Below, piece after piece: positions 26,260 to 34,750 of a DNA stretch of 64,000 nt. How positions within the stretch are numbered: the first letter of the stretch is position 1; the number at the start of each line of letters is the position of its first letter. The translations under genes and the position numbers were made by a program. Source of the DNA: Paraburkholderia nodosa (GTDB taxonomy: Bacteria; Pseudomonadota; Gammaproteobacteria; Burkholderiales; Burkholderiaceae); assembly GCF_001718195.1 (NCBI RefSeq), contig NZ_MCNV01000004.1:124001-188000 (forward strand). The letters run 5' to 3'. Below the pieces are notes generated by a model. It was given only the letters and a program-made list of their open reading frames with translations, did no database searches and was not told the origin of the DNA.

Positions 26260-27105
26260 TCAGGACCGGGAGCCCAGCACGTCGTCGAGAAAACGCAACA
26301 CGTGAGCATGACCTCCGCGCTCCCATGCATTGACGTGCGAGGCGCCCGCTATGATCGCAAAGCGCCGGGGCGCCCGGACGGCCGTGAAGAGCCGTGAGAA
26401 TTGCGCTGGGGGAACGACGTGGTCTGCGTCGCCGCCGTAAATGAGGATGGGGGCGCGCACGCTGCCGATCTTGGCGAGATTGTCATAGCGGTCGCGCACG
26501 AGCCACCGCATGGGAACGATGCGCGGCAGCCAGCGCATGCGCACGGCGGCGACATCGGCGATGCTGGTGAACGGGGCTTCGAGCAACAGCGCGGCGAGAG
26601 GGCGTTCGGTCGCGATCTGCACTGCCACGGCCGAGCCGAGCGAATAACCATGGAGGACGACGTCGCGCGAGTGCCGCGCGGCGAATGCGATGGCAGCGCG
26701 GCCGTCGGCGTAGAGCCCCGCTTCGCTGGGACGCCCGGGCGCGCCGCCGTAACCACGATAGCCCGCAAGCAGGACGCCGTAGCCTGCGTCGAGCAGCGCA
26801 TGCGCGATGTGCGTTCGCTGGGTGAGGTCCTCTCCGTTGCCATGAAAGAGTACGACCGTGGCGCGGGCGGACTCCGCCGGCGCAGCGTGGCCGCAAACCA
26901 GTTCGTTGCCGTCGGCGGTATGCACGCGCACGTGGCGGATGCGGCCCTGCGCGTCCGGGCGTAGCGGCCCGCGCTGCAGCCGCTCCGACGGGTAGATCAG
27001 ACGGCCTTGCAGCCAGTACAGCAAGGCCATGGCGCAACCGTAGATCAGTAAGGCGGCGGCAACAGCGAGGGCGATGTATAGCGGTGCGGTCATGGTCTCG
27101 TTCAT
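26260..27105 (-). CDS. Membrane-anchored alpha/beta hydrolase, BEM46-like
   Basis: 281 residues. N-terminal membrane segment (LYIALAVAAALLIYGCAMALLYW), then VVLFHGNGEDLTQR, nucleophile elbow GYSLGSAVAVQ, acid GGDADHVVP and histidine GASHVNAW: complete triad of the BEM46/ABHD13-like group. Start ATG at 27105 or 27093, neither with a strong ribosome site. First gene of a leftward three-gene set with two other hydrolase-like genes; lipid or ester substrate is likely from the anchoring. Confidence 0.84.
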   Translation of the reverse strand: MNETMTAPLYIALAVAAALLIYGCAMALLYWLQGRLIYPSERLQRGPLRPDAQGRIRHVRVHTADGNELVCGHAAPAESARATVVLFHGNGEDLTQRTHIAHALLDAGYGVLLAGYRGYGGAPGRPSEAGLYADGRAAIAFAARHSRDVVLHGYSLGSAVAVQIATERPLAALLLEAPFTSIADVAAVRMRWLPRIVPMRWLVRDRYDNLAKIGSVRAPILIYGGDADHVVPPAQFSRLFTAVRAPRRFAIIAGASHVNAWERGGHAHVLRFLDDVLGSRS

Positions 27106-27262
27106 CGCGCACCGAACATTCCCGCGGCTTCGCCACGATGTCCGGAAAGAACGGATTTCGTACAAAAAGCTAATTCAGGGTTCGACCTATAATTCACTGC
27201 TCCAGAAACCGAAGTCAGACTTCTGCAAACGTCCTTTCGATAAATGCGCATAGGTGTGAGCA

Positions 27263-27502
27263 ATGGCTTATTCACTGATCTATCGCGGATTCACAATCGA
27301 CTTTGCGCCATTTTCGGTTGACGGTCATACATTCGGTGCGCAGTGGACGCTAACGCCCAGCGATCCGCATAGGGCTCTCGGCATTCCCATCTCAAGCGGT
27401 GATCTGCAGATGCGGGGTGCTCCGGATGAAATGGCGGCGCTTGCAAGGCTGCAAGCGATTGACTGGATTGACCGCAACCATCGGGGTGGTCGTTGCCGCT
27501 AA
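27263..27502 (+). CDS. Small hypothetical protein
   Basis: 79 residues, soluble, with a strand-rich start (YSLIYRGFTIDFAPFSVDGHTFGAQWTLTP) and a helical tail (EMAALARLQAIDWIDRNH). The upstream AGG is weak as a ribosome site. Composition is protein-like and it does not overlap another gene. No family recognised. Confidence 0.5.
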   Translation: MAYSLIYRGFTIDFAPFSVDGHTFGAQWTLTPSDPHRALGIPISSGDLQMRGAPDEMAALARLQAIDWIDRNHRGGRCR

Positions 27503-27655
27503 GGCGCTACCAAGAAAGACATTCGCGCCCGCCTGGGACGGTTGCCCTTAAGGATGGATTTACGGACATGCGTCCATTCTGTACTTGCGAGCCACCGCTG
27601 GAATATGCTCATACAAGCCACATACGAGCGTTTCGCCGCCAGGATGAGTGACACC

Positions 27656-27961
27656 ATGAGTACTGAAATGGTTGTGCAAAGGCTCACAATTCGGGCTGCC
27701 CCGGGCAAGCTCAGAATCATCCCGGTGTGGCGATGCCTGGCACAGAGCGGTGCCAGGGTCGTTCGCTGGAATGTCCATGCCGATCGCAATGACGGCATGG
27801 ATTTCATGACAGTCGACATTATCGACGCCGATCCGTCGCGTACGGAAGACATCGCGATTGCGCTCGGAAAAGTACCTCTCGAAATGACAGTCACTGCGCT
27901 CAATTTGACAGTGCTGTCCACTCCCGAATCAGCCCATGACCGTGGGCCGCGGAAAGATTAA
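27656..27961 (+). CDS. Small protein with ACT-like topology
   Basis: 101 residues from the ATG at 27656; the frame is open to an ATG at 27542. Predicted order is strand (VVQRLTIRAA), helix (KLRIIPVWRCLAQSGA), strand (VVRWNVHADR), strand (MDFMTVDIIDA), helix (RTEDIAIALGKVP), strand (MTVTALNLTV), the beta-alpha-beta-beta-alpha-beta layout of ACT domains such as the acetolactate synthase small subunit. No catalytic partner is adjacent, so this would be a free-standing ligand-binding module. The ACT call is inference from pattern. Confidence 0.5.
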   Translation: MSTEMVVQRLTIRAAPGKLRIIPVWRCLAQSGARVVRWNVHADRNDGMDFMTVDIIDADPSRTEDIAIALGKVPLEMTVTALNLTVLSTPESAHDRGPRKD

Positions 27962-28058
27962 TCGCACGCGACGCGCAGAGCCGGATAGGCATCGAAGTGA
28001 CGAATACGACGGATTCACGCTCGATGTGGCAGTCGATGCCGACGTTGTCAGGGGCGTC

Positions 28059-28358
28059 TCACAGACACTCGCAGGTTCTTGCGCCGCTCAGCCGCGCAGG
28101 GCGGGAATCGATACCTACCGATGATGCAGATCTGGGCGCCGGGTCGGGCTGCACGCCATTCAGCCGGAGAAAATATTCTTCGCGGCGTTCCTTCATTAAA
28201 ACCAGGTCGGTTCGCAAGGCGGTTCGAATCTCGGTCGACCACGCTGCCGCGTGGTGGTCCGTGCCGCGTTCGACCTCGGAAAGGCGCTCCATGCACGCCT
28301 TGATCTCCGCATCGATATTCAGCAGGGCTACCAGCAGATCGTCGGTCGTGCAAACCAT
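28059..28358 (-). CDS. Small helical hypothetical protein
   Basis: 99 residues. Residues 1-65 form two amphipathic helices (DDLLVALLNIDAEIKACMERL and STEIRTALRTDLVLMKERRE), likely a coiled coil or helical hairpin; the tail is Pro/Ser/Arg-rich. GAGGGGG upstream of the ATG at 28358 supports the start; the longer frame to 28646 is a shadow over the divergent promoter. Function unknown. Confidence 0.55.
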   Translation of the reverse strand: MVCTTDDLLVALLNIDAEIKACMERLSEVERGTDHHAAAWSTEIRTALRTDLVLMKERREEYFLRLNGVQPDPAPRSASSVGIDSRPARLSGARTCECL

Positions 28359-28389
28359 TTTTCTGTCCCCCTCATCATGGTCAACTCGA

Positions 28390-28404
28390 TGATGCATTGC
28401 ATCA
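28390..28404. promoter_or_regulatory. Palindrome TGATGCA-T-TGCATCA, candidate operator
   Basis: 15-bp perfect inverted repeat 32 bases upstream of the leftward start at 28358, inside the 190-bp divergent region shared with the gene at 28549. Suitable as a dimeric regulator site; nothing identifies the regulator. Confidence 0.35.
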
Positions 28405-28548
28405 ATGTTAAATCGAGGAGATAGAAATGATGCCTGGGGAATACACCAAATCTCGCGCCGTTGTAGCCGCCCGGAGCGCGAGTCTCGCTCGCAATATTTA
28501 CTAAAATTACGGTAGCCACTCACGAAGAAATGGGTCGCGGGAGATGAC

Positions 28549-29154
28549 ATGGCAAGTTCCCAGCCTGAAGGCGGCTCGCTCGAGAGAGAATATGACCTTG
28601 CCCTGGAAATCCTCGACGCGAGGTCTGCTGCACTCGAGCGCGCCATACGCCGCCATTCGGTCGATTCGGCTCAGGCCCACGAAGCGCGCAAAGCCTACGA
28701 TATCGCCAGGGTGATTTTGCTCTCGTGCGAACTTCGGCTACGAAGCCGGGGGATAGTCCGGCAAACGACGCGTCGTCGTCCGATCACCGTCATCGTTTTC
28801 AGCGAGTCGGAACTGCTCAGGAAATCGTTGACGGTATTGCTTCGCGCGGAGGGCTACCACGCGATTTCAGCGACCACGCTCCTCGAGCTGCGAAGCGTGA
28901 TGGCGGCGCAGGAAGCCGGCGCGATTGTCATTTACCGGGAGCGCGGGGCGTCGCACGCCCCACTCACTATCGACGGCATGGCCAGCGCCGCGCCGTGGGT
29001 GCCGACCTTCATGCTGCAGTGCGGCAAGCGGATGTCGACTGCGGAGACATCCGCCGACGCCCGTATCCATGAAGTTGGCTCGATCCACGAACTGGTCTCC
29101 GGGCTGGACGCAACCCTTGTGAGCGGCGGCGGCACTGAGAAGCTCCTGCGGTAG
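28549..29154 (+). CDS. Degenerate response-regulator-like protein
   Basis: 201 residues with the same layout as the protein at 182-787: an N-terminal helical region (1-75) and a receiver-like domain (about 77-195). Similarity is clearest over the first strand and helix (ITVIVFSESELLRKSLTVLL versus PIVIVGHDKWVRDSLAVLL in the other). Here the phospho-acceptor Asp is replaced (AIVIYRER) and the Lys-Pro is lost, so it should not be phosphorylated in the normal way. Divergent from the small gene at 28059. Confidence 0.65.
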   Translation: MASSQPEGGSLEREYDLALEILDARSAALERAIRRHSVDSAQAHEARKAYDIARVILLSCELRLRSRGIVRQTTRRRPITVIVFSESELLRKSLTVLLRAEGYHAISATTLLELRSVMAAQEAGAIVIYRERGASHAPLTIDGMASAAPWVPTFMLQCGKRMSTAETSADARIHEVGSIHELVSGLDATLVSGGGTEKLLR

Positions 29155-29285
29155 GGGATCGTCGAGATGCGGCGCGTCGTAGTGCTCGCGCTCTTACCCG
29201 AACGATCCCGCGTGACGCATGACTTCGGGCAGCGTCGCGTCCCGGCTGTGCCGCACTGACGTGCCAGACACAGTGACAGGTCCCC

Positions 29286-30329
29286 ATGAAATATCTCCCC
29301 CGAATTGCCGCACTCGCCGGCCTCGCCATCGCAGTCTGGCTCGTCTGGCACGCCGATGCGCGAGCGGTGCTCAGTTTGATGCGCGCAGCCGGCGGCGGGC
29401 TCGCGCTTGCAGGGATCGCTCATGTTCTGCCGATGCTCGCCAATGCAAGGAACTGGCAAATGTTGATGCGCGGTGCGAGACGTCCAACGCTGTCGGGCGT
29501 CCTGCGCCTCGTCTGGATTCGGGAGTCGGTGAACGGTACGTTGCCCGTTGCGCGTGTCGGCGGTGAAGTCGTGACGTTCCGCATGATGTGCAAATGGGGC
29601 ATGCAGCCGGCCCCGGCGATGGCGAGCCTCGTCGTCGATCTTCAGCTAACGCTGATCAGCGAGATGCTCTTTGCTATTGCAGCCATCGGCTATCTGATCG
29701 CACATGCGGGTGCCGGAGCGTTGCACCTCGCTGCGCGACTCGGAGGAGGTATCGCCATACTTGCCGTCCTGCTCCTCGCGTTTTTGTTCGTGCAGCGCAT
29801 GAGTCCGTTCGCTCGCCTGACGAAACTCTTCAATCGCATCACGAGCGGCAAGTTCCGCTCGCTCGTCGGCGAGTCGGTTCGCATCGATCAGTCGATCAGC
29901 GATCTCTGGCGTCAGCGCGGCATGATCATTCGTTATCTGCTCATCTGGCAGTCACTTCAATGCATCGCAACCGCGCTGGAACTCTGGCTCGCGCTCTATT
30001 TTCTCGGGGCGAAAGGAAGCTTTTTGCAAGCGATCGCACTCCAGTCGCTCATCCAGGCGCTCAGTAGTGTCGCGTTCTTTGTGCCTGGCGGACTCGGTGT
30101 TCAGGAGGGGGGATTCTTGCTGATCGGGACGGTACTCGGCTTCAATCCGCAGACTTGCCTCGCACTTGCGGGTGCGCGAAGGCTTCGTGACATCATCGTC
30201 TTTTTGCCGGGGCTCGTCGCATGGCAAGTCGCGGAATGGCGCGACAAGCGACGCGCGCCGGCCAGTTCCGCAACAGGCGGCGAGACAGCGAACTCCGGCG
30301 AAAGCGCTTCCGGTCGCAAAGCGCAGTAG
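29286..30329 (+). CDS. HpnL-like / LPG-synthase-type membrane protein
   Basis: 347 residues with about eight membrane segments, first at 6-22 (IAALAGLAIAVWLVW). Motifs RESVNGTLPVARVGGE and the C-terminal FFVPGGLGVQEGGFLLIG are the signatures of the flippase-like family that includes the membrane part of lysyl-phosphatidylglycerol synthase and HpnL of hopanoid clusters. No catalytic C2GnT-like domain follows. Family members are thought to move lipids or lipid-linked products across the inner membrane. No hopanoid genes are adjacent. Confidence 0.82.
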   Translation: MKYLPRIAALAGLAIAVWLVWHADARAVLSLMRAAGGGLALAGIAHVLPMLANARNWQMLMRGARRPTLSGVLRLVWIRESVNGTLPVARVGGEVVTFRMMCKWGMQPAPAMASLVVDLQLTLISEMLFAIAAIGYLIAHAGAGALHLAARLGGGIAILAVLLLAFLFVQRMSPFARLTKLFNRITSGKFRSLVGESVRIDQSISDLWRQRGMIIRYLLIWQSLQCIATALELWLALYFLGAKGSFLQAIALQSLIQALSSVAFFVPGGLGVQEGGFLLIGTVLGFNPQTCLALAGARRLRDIIVFLPGLVAWQVAEWRDKRRAPASSATGGETANSGESASGRKAQ

Positions 30330-30401
30330 AAGGACCGAAGCGCGCGCCACTTCCGGATTGCCTCACGACGCCCGGGGCGCAATCGTGCGCCTGCGATCTT
30401 C

Positions 30402-30623
30402 TCAGGTCTCGTATTTGAAGGACACGGAGACCCGGGTCCGATATTCAACGACCTTGCCGTCTTCGATCTTGATGTCGAGTTTGCAGACTTCGGCGATTCG
30501 CAGGTCACGCAACGACGCGGCTGCGGTTTCCACTGCATTTTTTGCGGCTTCCTCCCAGGAAGTTGTGCTCGTGCCGATGATTTCCGTCACCTTATAGACG
30601 CTGGAATCCGTGCTTTTGCTCAT
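30402..30623 (-). CDS. Dodecin
   Basis: 73 residues matching dodecin: KVTEIIGTSTTSWEEAAKNAV, helix, then LDIKIEDGKVVEYRTRVSVSF strands. Dodecins form hollow dodecamers that bind flavins and buffer free FMN/riboflavin in the cytosol. The Trp in the TSWEEA segment is the flavin-stacking residue. GGAG seven bases before the ATG at 30623; the upstream extension is not supported. Confidence 0.92.
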   Translation of the reverse strand: MSKSTDSSVYKVTEIIGTSTTSWEEAAKNAVETAAASLRDLRIAEVCKLDIKIEDGKVVEYRTRVSVSFKYET

Positions 30624-30897
30624 GGTCTTTCTCCGTGTTGAGTGGGCGATGGACTTGCCACGCGCATTCCGCGTGCCTCGCGGATATGCTGGCAGACACG
30701 TTCCATGGCCGCTGCACGGCAAGCTGGCGCTCGCTTCGAGATATCCTTCGGCAGCTTCCATGGGGCGGCGGAAGAAGGGCGGGCATGCGTTTTGCGCACG
30801 TAGCGCGCCGCAGTCAGTGCATGGAGACGGATACAGTGAGCAGACCGCCCGCGATCCGGGAATATCGCGTCAAAGACCGAGCAGTCAGGAGCGCCTG

Positions 30898-32412
30898 ATG
30901 GACGATGAGACCAAAATCATGCCGATCGTGCGTACTGGCGTTCCCGGCCTGGACGATGTTCTGGCGGGAGGGCTGACTCAGGGAAACCTTTTCCTTCTCG
31001 AAGGCAGCCCCGGCACGGGGAAAACGACCATCGCCCTGCGGTTTCTGCTTGAAGGTGCCGAGGCGGGCGATCAGGGCCTTTACATCACACTGTCCGAAAC
31101 GGAGCGGGAATTGCGCGACGGCGCCGCGTCCCACGGTTGGCAACTGGGCGATCGCGTCGCCGTGTTCGAAGTGGTGCCCCCGGAGAGCCTGCTCGATGCG
31201 GATCATCAGCAGAGTCTGCTGTACTCGTCCGATCTCGAGCTCGGCGAGACGACTCGCCTGATCTTTGACGCTTTCGAGCGAGTACGGCCCAGGCGGGTCG
31301 TCCTGGACAGCCTCTCGGAAATCCGTCTGCTCGCGCAGAGCTCGCTGCGTTACCGCCGCCAGGTGCTCGCCATCAAGCATTACTTCTCACGACAAGGAGC
31401 GACCGTCCTGCTGCTCGACGACCTGACTGCAGATGCCGCAGACAAAACCGTACACAGCGTCGCCCACGGCGTCATCAAGCTCGAAGAACTTGCCCCCGAC
31501 TATGGAGCCGAGCGGCGCAGGTTGAGGATTTCGAAGTACCGGGGGCAGGCGTTCCGTGGTGGGTATCACGACTTCACCATCAAACGCGGAGGTGTTTCCG
31601 TGTTTCCCCGGCTCGTTGCTGCGGAACATCGCACCCGGTTTGCGCGCGAGCAAATGACGAGCGGCGTGGCGGAACTCGATGCGCTTCTCGGCGGCGGCAT
31701 CGAACAGGGCTCGAGCACCCTGGTGTTAGGACCGGCCGGCACCGGCAAAAGCATTTTTGTGCTTCAGTTCATTTCGGCTGCGGTCGCTCGAGGCGAGAAG
31801 GCGGCACTGTTCGCCTTCGACGAAGAACTTGGACTGTTCTTTGACCGGACCCGCGCGTTGGGTTTCGACCTTGAAGCGATGCGCGAAACCGGCCGGTTGC
31901 ATGTCGAACAGGTCGATGCCGCGGAACTCTCGCCTGGCGAGTTTGCCCAGCGCGTCCGCGATTGCGTTGACCACGCCGAGGCCAAAACGGTGGCCATCGA
32001 CAGCCTCAACGGTTACCAGGCTGCCATGCCGCAGGAGAACGCGCTCGTCCTTCATATCCACGAATTGCTGCAATACCTCAACAGGCAAGGCGCGACGACT
32101 TTCCTGACGGTAGCGCAGCATGGGCTCGTTGGCGACATGAAAGCGCCCGTCGACGTCACGTACCTTGCCGACACGGTCATCCTGCTGCGGTATTTCGAGG
32201 CGCTGGGAAGCGTGCGGCGGGCGGTGTCGATCATCAAGAAACGCACCGGGCGTCACGAAGAGACGATCCGGGAATTTCGCATTGGGCGATTCGGTCTGAA
32301 CGTCGGGGCACCGCTCGACAGTTTCCAGGGCATCCTGCGCGGTGTACCCACGTTTGTGGGTAACTCAGGGCCGCTTATGCCGACGGGCGCCGCTGGTAAT
32401 GAAAGCACCTGA
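30898..32412 (+). CDS. KaiC-like double RecA-domain ATPase
   Basis: 504 residues. Two RecA-type domains: CI-like with GVPGLDDVLAGGL and Walker A GSPGTGKTT at about 36-44 and VVLDSLSEI as Walker B; CII-like with GVAELDALLGGGI and Walker A GPAGTGKSI at about 278-286 and VAIDSLNGY. This is the KaiC layout; non-cyanobacterial KaiC proteins occur without KaiA/KaiB and pair with signalling proteins. AGGAG sits before the ATG at 30898. Its last 14 bases overlap the next gene, a hybrid histidine kinase, so the two are likely partners. Confidence 0.88.
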   Translation: MDDETKIMPIVRTGVPGLDDVLAGGLTQGNLFLLEGSPGTGKTTIALRFLLEGAEAGDQGLYITLSETERELRDGAASHGWQLGDRVAVFEVVPPESLLDADHQQSLLYSSDLELGETTRLIFDAFERVRPRRVVLDSLSEIRLLAQSSLRYRRQVLAIKHYFSRQGATVLLLDDLTADAADKTVHSVAHGVIKLEELAPDYGAERRRLRISKYRGQAFRGGYHDFTIKRGGVSVFPRLVAAEHRTRFAREQMTSGVAELDALLGGGIEQGSSTLVLGPAGTGKSIFVLQFISAAVARGEKAALFAFDEELGLFFDRTRALGFDLEAMRETGRLHVEQVDAAELSPGEFAQRVRDCVDHAEAKTVAIDSLNGYQAAMPQENALVLHIHELLQYLNRQGATTFLTVAQHGLVGDMKAPVDVTYLADTVILLRYFEALGSVRRAVSIIKKRTGRHEETIREFRIGRFGLNVGAPLDSFQGILRGVPTFVGNSGPLMPTGAAGNEST

Positions 32413-34468
32413 TTTCAATCGCTGTCCCACACTGGTTTTTACACCTATTGGGCGAGACGCTGTCGTTGCCACGGCTCTCCTGAAAGAGGCAGGCGCTCTT
32501 GCGCTCGTATGTCGCGATCTCGAGCATTTCGTCGCCATGCTGGACGAGGGAATCTGTTGCGCGATCGTGACCGACGAGGGCCTGCGAAACGCCGACCTCA
32601 AGCCACTCGGAAACTGGGTGTCAGCGCAGCCCACATGGTCCGACTTTCCGTTCATCATCCTTACGCAGCGCCGGGGCGCGCCCGATCAGGACCCCGAACT
32701 GAGCCGACTCGCGGCGACGCTGGGAAACGCGACATTCATCGAGCGCCCGTTTCATCCGCGGACATTCGTCAGCGCGGTTGGCACAGCACTGCGCGGCCGG
32801 GCGCGGCAATTCGAAGCCCGCCTGCGTATCGACGAACTGCGCGAAAGCGAAGCGCGCCTGCACACCGCCCTGACAGCGGGGAAACTGGGCTCATGGGAAC
32901 TGGACCTGTCGACATTTGCACTGGTGGTTTCGCCTGCGTGTCGCGCGATTTTCGGGCATGCGTCAGGCGCGCCTTTCACGTACTCCGATCTCCTGGCCGG
33001 CATCAGTCGAGACGACAGGCCCCGGATGACCGACGCGATCGACTGCAGCCTGGCAACCGGCTGCGATTTCGCACTCGAGCTCTGTACGCTCTGGCCGGAC
33101 GGGACGGTTCATTGGGCGGACATGCGCGCGCGGCTGGTTCGAGATGGCACTCGAAAGACCGCACGGCTCGTCGGGGTGATATCCGATATCACCATGCGCA
33201 AGGCGGCGGAAGACAGCCTGCAACAGGCCAACGACATGCTCGAGGCGAGGGTTGCCCAGCGCACTGCGGAGCTCGAGCGCAGCCACCGACTCGTGCTGGA
33301 CGAGATGCGGCAGCGCGAGCGCGCAGAAGAGCTGTTGCGCCAGGTGCAGAAGATGGAAATGATCGGGCAGTTGACGGGCGGAGTTGCCCACGATTTCAAC
33401 AATCTGCTGATGGCCATCATGGCCAATCTCGAACTGCTGCGCAAGCAGCCGCAGGACGCCATTCGAGCAACGCGACTGATCGACGGCGCGCTTAGGGGAG
33501 CCCAGCGTGGCGCCGCCCTTACGCAGCGCCTTCTGGCCTTCGCGCGGCAGCAGGATCTCAAGGTCGAGCCGACCCACCTGCCGACCGTGGTTCGGGGGAT
33601 GACCGATCTTCTGGAGCGGTCGATAGGGCCGCGAGTGGCGCTCGAGCTGAAATTGCCGGAGGGGATTCCGCTTACCCTTGCCGATGGGAATCAGGTCGAA
33701 CTCGCGATCCTGAATCTGGTCGTCAACGCCCGCGACGCGATGCCTGAGGGAGGGACGTTGTCAATAGCGGTCGATGACGTGCAAACGTGGGGCGACAACG
33801 GACTGCCCGCGGGCGAATATGTCCGAATCATCGTCGCTGATACCGGGAAAGGCATGGATGCGGACACCCTTGCGAAAGCAACCGAGCCGTTCTTTACAAC
33901 GAAAGAACTCGGCAAGGGAACAGGGTTGGGTCTTTCCATGATTCACGGACTCGCGCTGCAGCTGAACGGTGCCCTGCGCCTCGAGAGCGAAGCAGGCCGA
34001 GGCACGCGGGTAGAGTTATGGCTGCCCGTTACCTCGCAACGTGTCACGACGTCTGATCTGCAGCACGATGCGCAGCCCGAGGGCAGCGTAATCGATCCGA
34101 TCCAGGCGAGCATTCTTCTCGTCGATGACGATGCCCTGATCGCAACGAGCACCGCGTACCTCCTTCAGGATATGGGACATGAGGTGATCGAAGCCGACTC
34201 GGGCGCCGCCGCACTCGAGATCCTGAAGGCGGGACGCAGGATCGACCTCCTGCTCACCGACTATTCGATGCCACGGATGACGGGCCTGGAGCTGGCGCTG
34301 GCCGCGCGCGAGTTGCGCCCGACACTCCCTGTGATCCTGGCTACCGGCTACGCAGAGCTTCCACAGGGAGCCGACGTCGGAATTCAGAGGCTTCGTAAGC
34401 CGTATCAGCAACATCAGCTCGTCGCGGAAATAGCGAAGGCCCTCACCAAGGCCAGGGCCTTCGGGTAG
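32399..34468 (+). CDS. Hybrid histidine kinase (pseudo-receiver, PAS, HisKA, HATPase, receiver)
   Basis: 689 residues. About 1-135 resembles a receiver without a clear Asp; 150-285 is a PAS domain (ALTAGKLGSWELDLST, closing GVISDITMRKAAE); a coiled coil leads to the HisKA box with H331 (GGVAHDFNNLLMAI); HATPase motifs VNARDAMPEGG, DTGKGMD and GKGTGLGLSMIHG; 570-685 is a receiver (ILLVDDD, LLLTDYSMPRMTG, LRKPY). No membrane segment, so it senses cytosolic signals. The ATG at 32399 overlaps the kaiC-like stop; a GTG at 32342 is possible. Output protein not in the window. Confidence 0.88.
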   Translation: MKAPDFNRCPTLVFTPIGRDAVVATALLKEAGALALVCRDLEHFVAMLDEGICCAIVTDEGLRNADLKPLGNWVSAQPTWSDFPFIILTQRRGAPDQDPELSRLAATLGNATFIERPFHPRTFVSAVGTALRGRARQFEARLRIDELRESEARLHTALTAGKLGSWELDLSTFALVVSPACRAIFGHASGAPFTYSDLLAGISRDDRPRMTDAIDCSLATGCDFALELCTLWPDGTVHWADMRARLVRDGTRKTARLVGVISDITMRKAAEDSLQQANDMLEARVAQRTAELERSHRLVLDEMRQRERAEELLRQVQKMEMIGQLTGGVAHDFNNLLMAIMANLELLRKQPQDAIRATRLIDGALRGAQRGAALTQRLLAFARQQDLKVEPTHLPTVVRGMTDLLERSIGPRVALELKLPEGIPLTLADGNQVELAILNLVVNARDAMPEGGTLSIAVDDVQTWGDNGLPAGEYVRIIVADTGKGMDADTLAKATEPFFTTKELGKGTGLGLSMIHGLALQLNGALRLESEAGRGTRVELWLPVTSQRVTTSDLQHDAQPEGSVIDPIQASILLVDDDALIATSTAYLLQDMGHEVIEADSGAAALEILKAGRRIDLLLTDYSMPRMTGLELALAARELRPTLPVILATGYAELPQGADVGIQRLRKPYQQHQLVAEIAKALTKARAFG

Positions 34469-34476
34469 GGGTCCGA

Positions 34477-34509
34477 CGGCAGTCTCCAGGCAGTATTGGT
34501 TGACTGCCG
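34477..34509. terminator. Inverted repeat after the histidine kinase
   Basis: CGGCAGTC and GACTGCCG form 8-bp arms around a 17-base loop just after the kinase stop. There is no T tract, so this is at best a weak terminator. Confidence 0.3.
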
Positions 34510-34750
34510 CTACCGCCGCCGTATTGCTGGACGAGCAGGCGCCAACCTGCTTGACGCTATGTCGGTCCTCCTCGTCAGCGACTACATCGAACTGCACCCT
34601 CGTTGAGCGAATCTCGCCTTCATTGACGATCGATGCTACGCCTGCCCATTCGGTTCGATTGTCCCGCGCGTCCCCGCGATGCCGGTGGTCAACGCATGGT
34701 GTTCACTTCTCGCACGCAACCGCGGCGTGCACGTAGCGGAACCTCGAAGC

